A DNA stretch of 64,000 nucleotides from Prevotella bivia DSM 20514 (GTDB lineage Bacteria; Bacteroidota; Bacteroidia; Bacteroidales; Bacteroidaceae). This document shows positions 63,266 through 64,000 of this stretch, one piece after another (within the stretch, counting starts at the first letter, position 1; each line of letters opens with the position of its first letter). The position numbers and the translations under genes were made by a program. The DNA lies in the NCBI RefSeq assembly GCF_000262545.1, contig NZ_JH660660.1, forward strand, positions 101,500-165,499, read 5' to 3'. A model generated the notes under the pieces. That model saw only the letters and a program-made list of their open reading frames with translations, was not told where the DNA came from and did not search any database.

Positions 63266-64000
63266 CCTTAATTCCGCAGTATTTTTTCTTGTGAGAAAAT
63301 TTTATATGTTGAGGTGTCTTTTTGGGACTCTATATGTTGATATGAGGTGCTTCGGTGTTTCTTGGTTTTTTTCTAAGCATAAAATCCCCCACCCAAACCA
63401 ATGGGGAATATTAAAACCACAAAGAAATACTGTTTATTCAAGGAAGACTTCTGAGTAGTAGGTTTTATTTGTATACAGGTTCAGAACGTTCTGCCTTCCC
63501 GTTCTCACCCATTTTGCTGGCACGCTGACAAAATGGAGGATAAAGGCTTTCAGCCTGCTTGTCTTTTTCAATGGCTTGACCTTTTCGCTGATATGACGGA
63601 CGAGATAGAGATAGAAGTTCTTCAGCATGGCGGTAACCATCATGAAAACCATGTTCTCAGCCATAAAGGAAAATGGAAGATGTGACCAGCCGAAGTCATT
63701 GTTCTGTATGTCGAAGTTCTTTTCACCCGCTCCACGTTCATTATAAAACGTAATGATGTCCTTCTCGGTAGACACCCAGTCGTTGGTGAGGATACAGCGG
63801 TATGTGTATATTACTCCGAACATATCCGTCTGCTCACTGCCATCCTTGCCTTTCAAAGGACTACGCTGTACGACGAGCCTGTATGACTTTCCTTCTATCA
63901 AGCTGTCTATGCTGATGGATGTGACATCGCATTTCTCATAGCCAACCTCAACGTCTTTCCATTCCTTCAACTGTTGGAAATTCTCGTAGCGACTGCCGCA
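63266..64000 (-). mobile_element. IS1380-family insertion sequence, copy 3 (cut by window end)
   Basis: Left end CCTTAATTCCGCAG at 63266, then sequence nearly identical to copy 1 in the same orientation. 735 bp of the expected 1602 lie inside the window. Confidence 0.92.
63434..64000 (-). CDS. IS1380 family transposase, copy 3 (C-terminal part)
   Basis: The last 188 residues of the same 433-aa transposase; the frame is open to the window edge. The visible part is identical to copy 1 at protein level, including RGAGEKNFD and the basic C-terminus. Confidence 0.93.
   Translation of the reverse strand, partial: CGSRYENFQQLKEWKDVEVGYEKCDVTSISIDSLIEGKSYRLVVQRSPLKGKDGSEQTDMFGVIYTYRCILTNDWVSTEKDIITFYNERGAGEKNFDIQNNDFGWSHLPFSFMAENMVFMMVTAMLKNFYLYLVRHISEKVKPLKKTSRLKAFILHFVSVPAKWVRTGRQNVLNLYTNKTYYSEVFLE

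Overview
The window reads as a chromosome segment of a low-to-moderate GC Bacteroidales species, most likely Prevotellaceae or a close relative; I cannot fix the species. The support is: promoters of the Bacteroidota type (TTTG, 19-20 bp, TAnnTTTG) in front of many genes, little sign of Shine-Dalgarno pairing, GldE next to SSB, a serine palmitoyltransferase, DUF4922 and DUF4924 proteins, FISUMP/fimbrillin-like lipoproteins, and IS1380 and RHS families typical of the phylum.

Layout. 1-930: end of an unidentified gene and a five-tRNA cluster (Pro, Gly, Leu, Leu, Gly) behind a textbook promoter. 0.96-10.1 kb (+): hypothetical gene, ssb-gldE-phosphopantetheinyl transferase, then a glycosyltransferase/DUF4922/SpoIID/MFS operon and an M48 lipoprotein. 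10.2-21.4 kb (-): NfeD-SPFH-epimerase-MATE operon; a surface lipoprotein operon with a long leader carrying an (AG)14 tract and a terminator-like hairpin; and a LysE-DUF4924-rfbD-prfC operon. 21.5-27.4 kb (+): ROK glucokinase, Sua5, ClC channel, fmt, pncB. 27.5-31.4 kb (-): serine dehydratase, a short penicillin-binding protein, serine palmitoyltransferase. 31.6-40.1 kb (+): lipid kinase and trmN6-like methyltransferase, lon-tgt-lptG-type permease, DEAD-box helicase. 40.1-49.3 kb: type II pantothenate kinase, HU, a 29-residue basic protein, RNase G, AlaX-like protein, alpha-amylase, fabD, an M20 peptidase and an OsmC protein.

49.3-64 kb is accessory DNA. Three copies of one 1602-bp IS1380-family element (two full and inverted, one cut by the window end) surround or flank an RHS polymorphic-toxin locus on the minus strand. 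It holds five successive toxin-immunity modules: a JAB/JAMM tail (out of frame behind a secreted N-terminal protein), an RHS protein with a second JAB/JAMM toxin, an RHS fragment with an unrecognised Tyr/Gly-rich toxin, an RHS fragment with a lysozyme-like toxin, and an orphan metzincin-like protease tail. Every module is followed by a small gene whose product begins with a signal peptide or lipobox, which suggests that all five toxins are neutralised outside the cytoplasm. A remnant of an integrative-element helicase/methylase lies beside the third IS copy.

A second theme is short intergenic arrays with an exact 22-bp period at five places (about 14.47, 16.59, 17.33, 47.20 and 60.16 kb), each with a different, often dyad-symmetric core, plus a 24-bp-period palindrome family in front of RHS modules. 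I regard these arrays and the exported-immunity RHS locus as the parts most worth following up.
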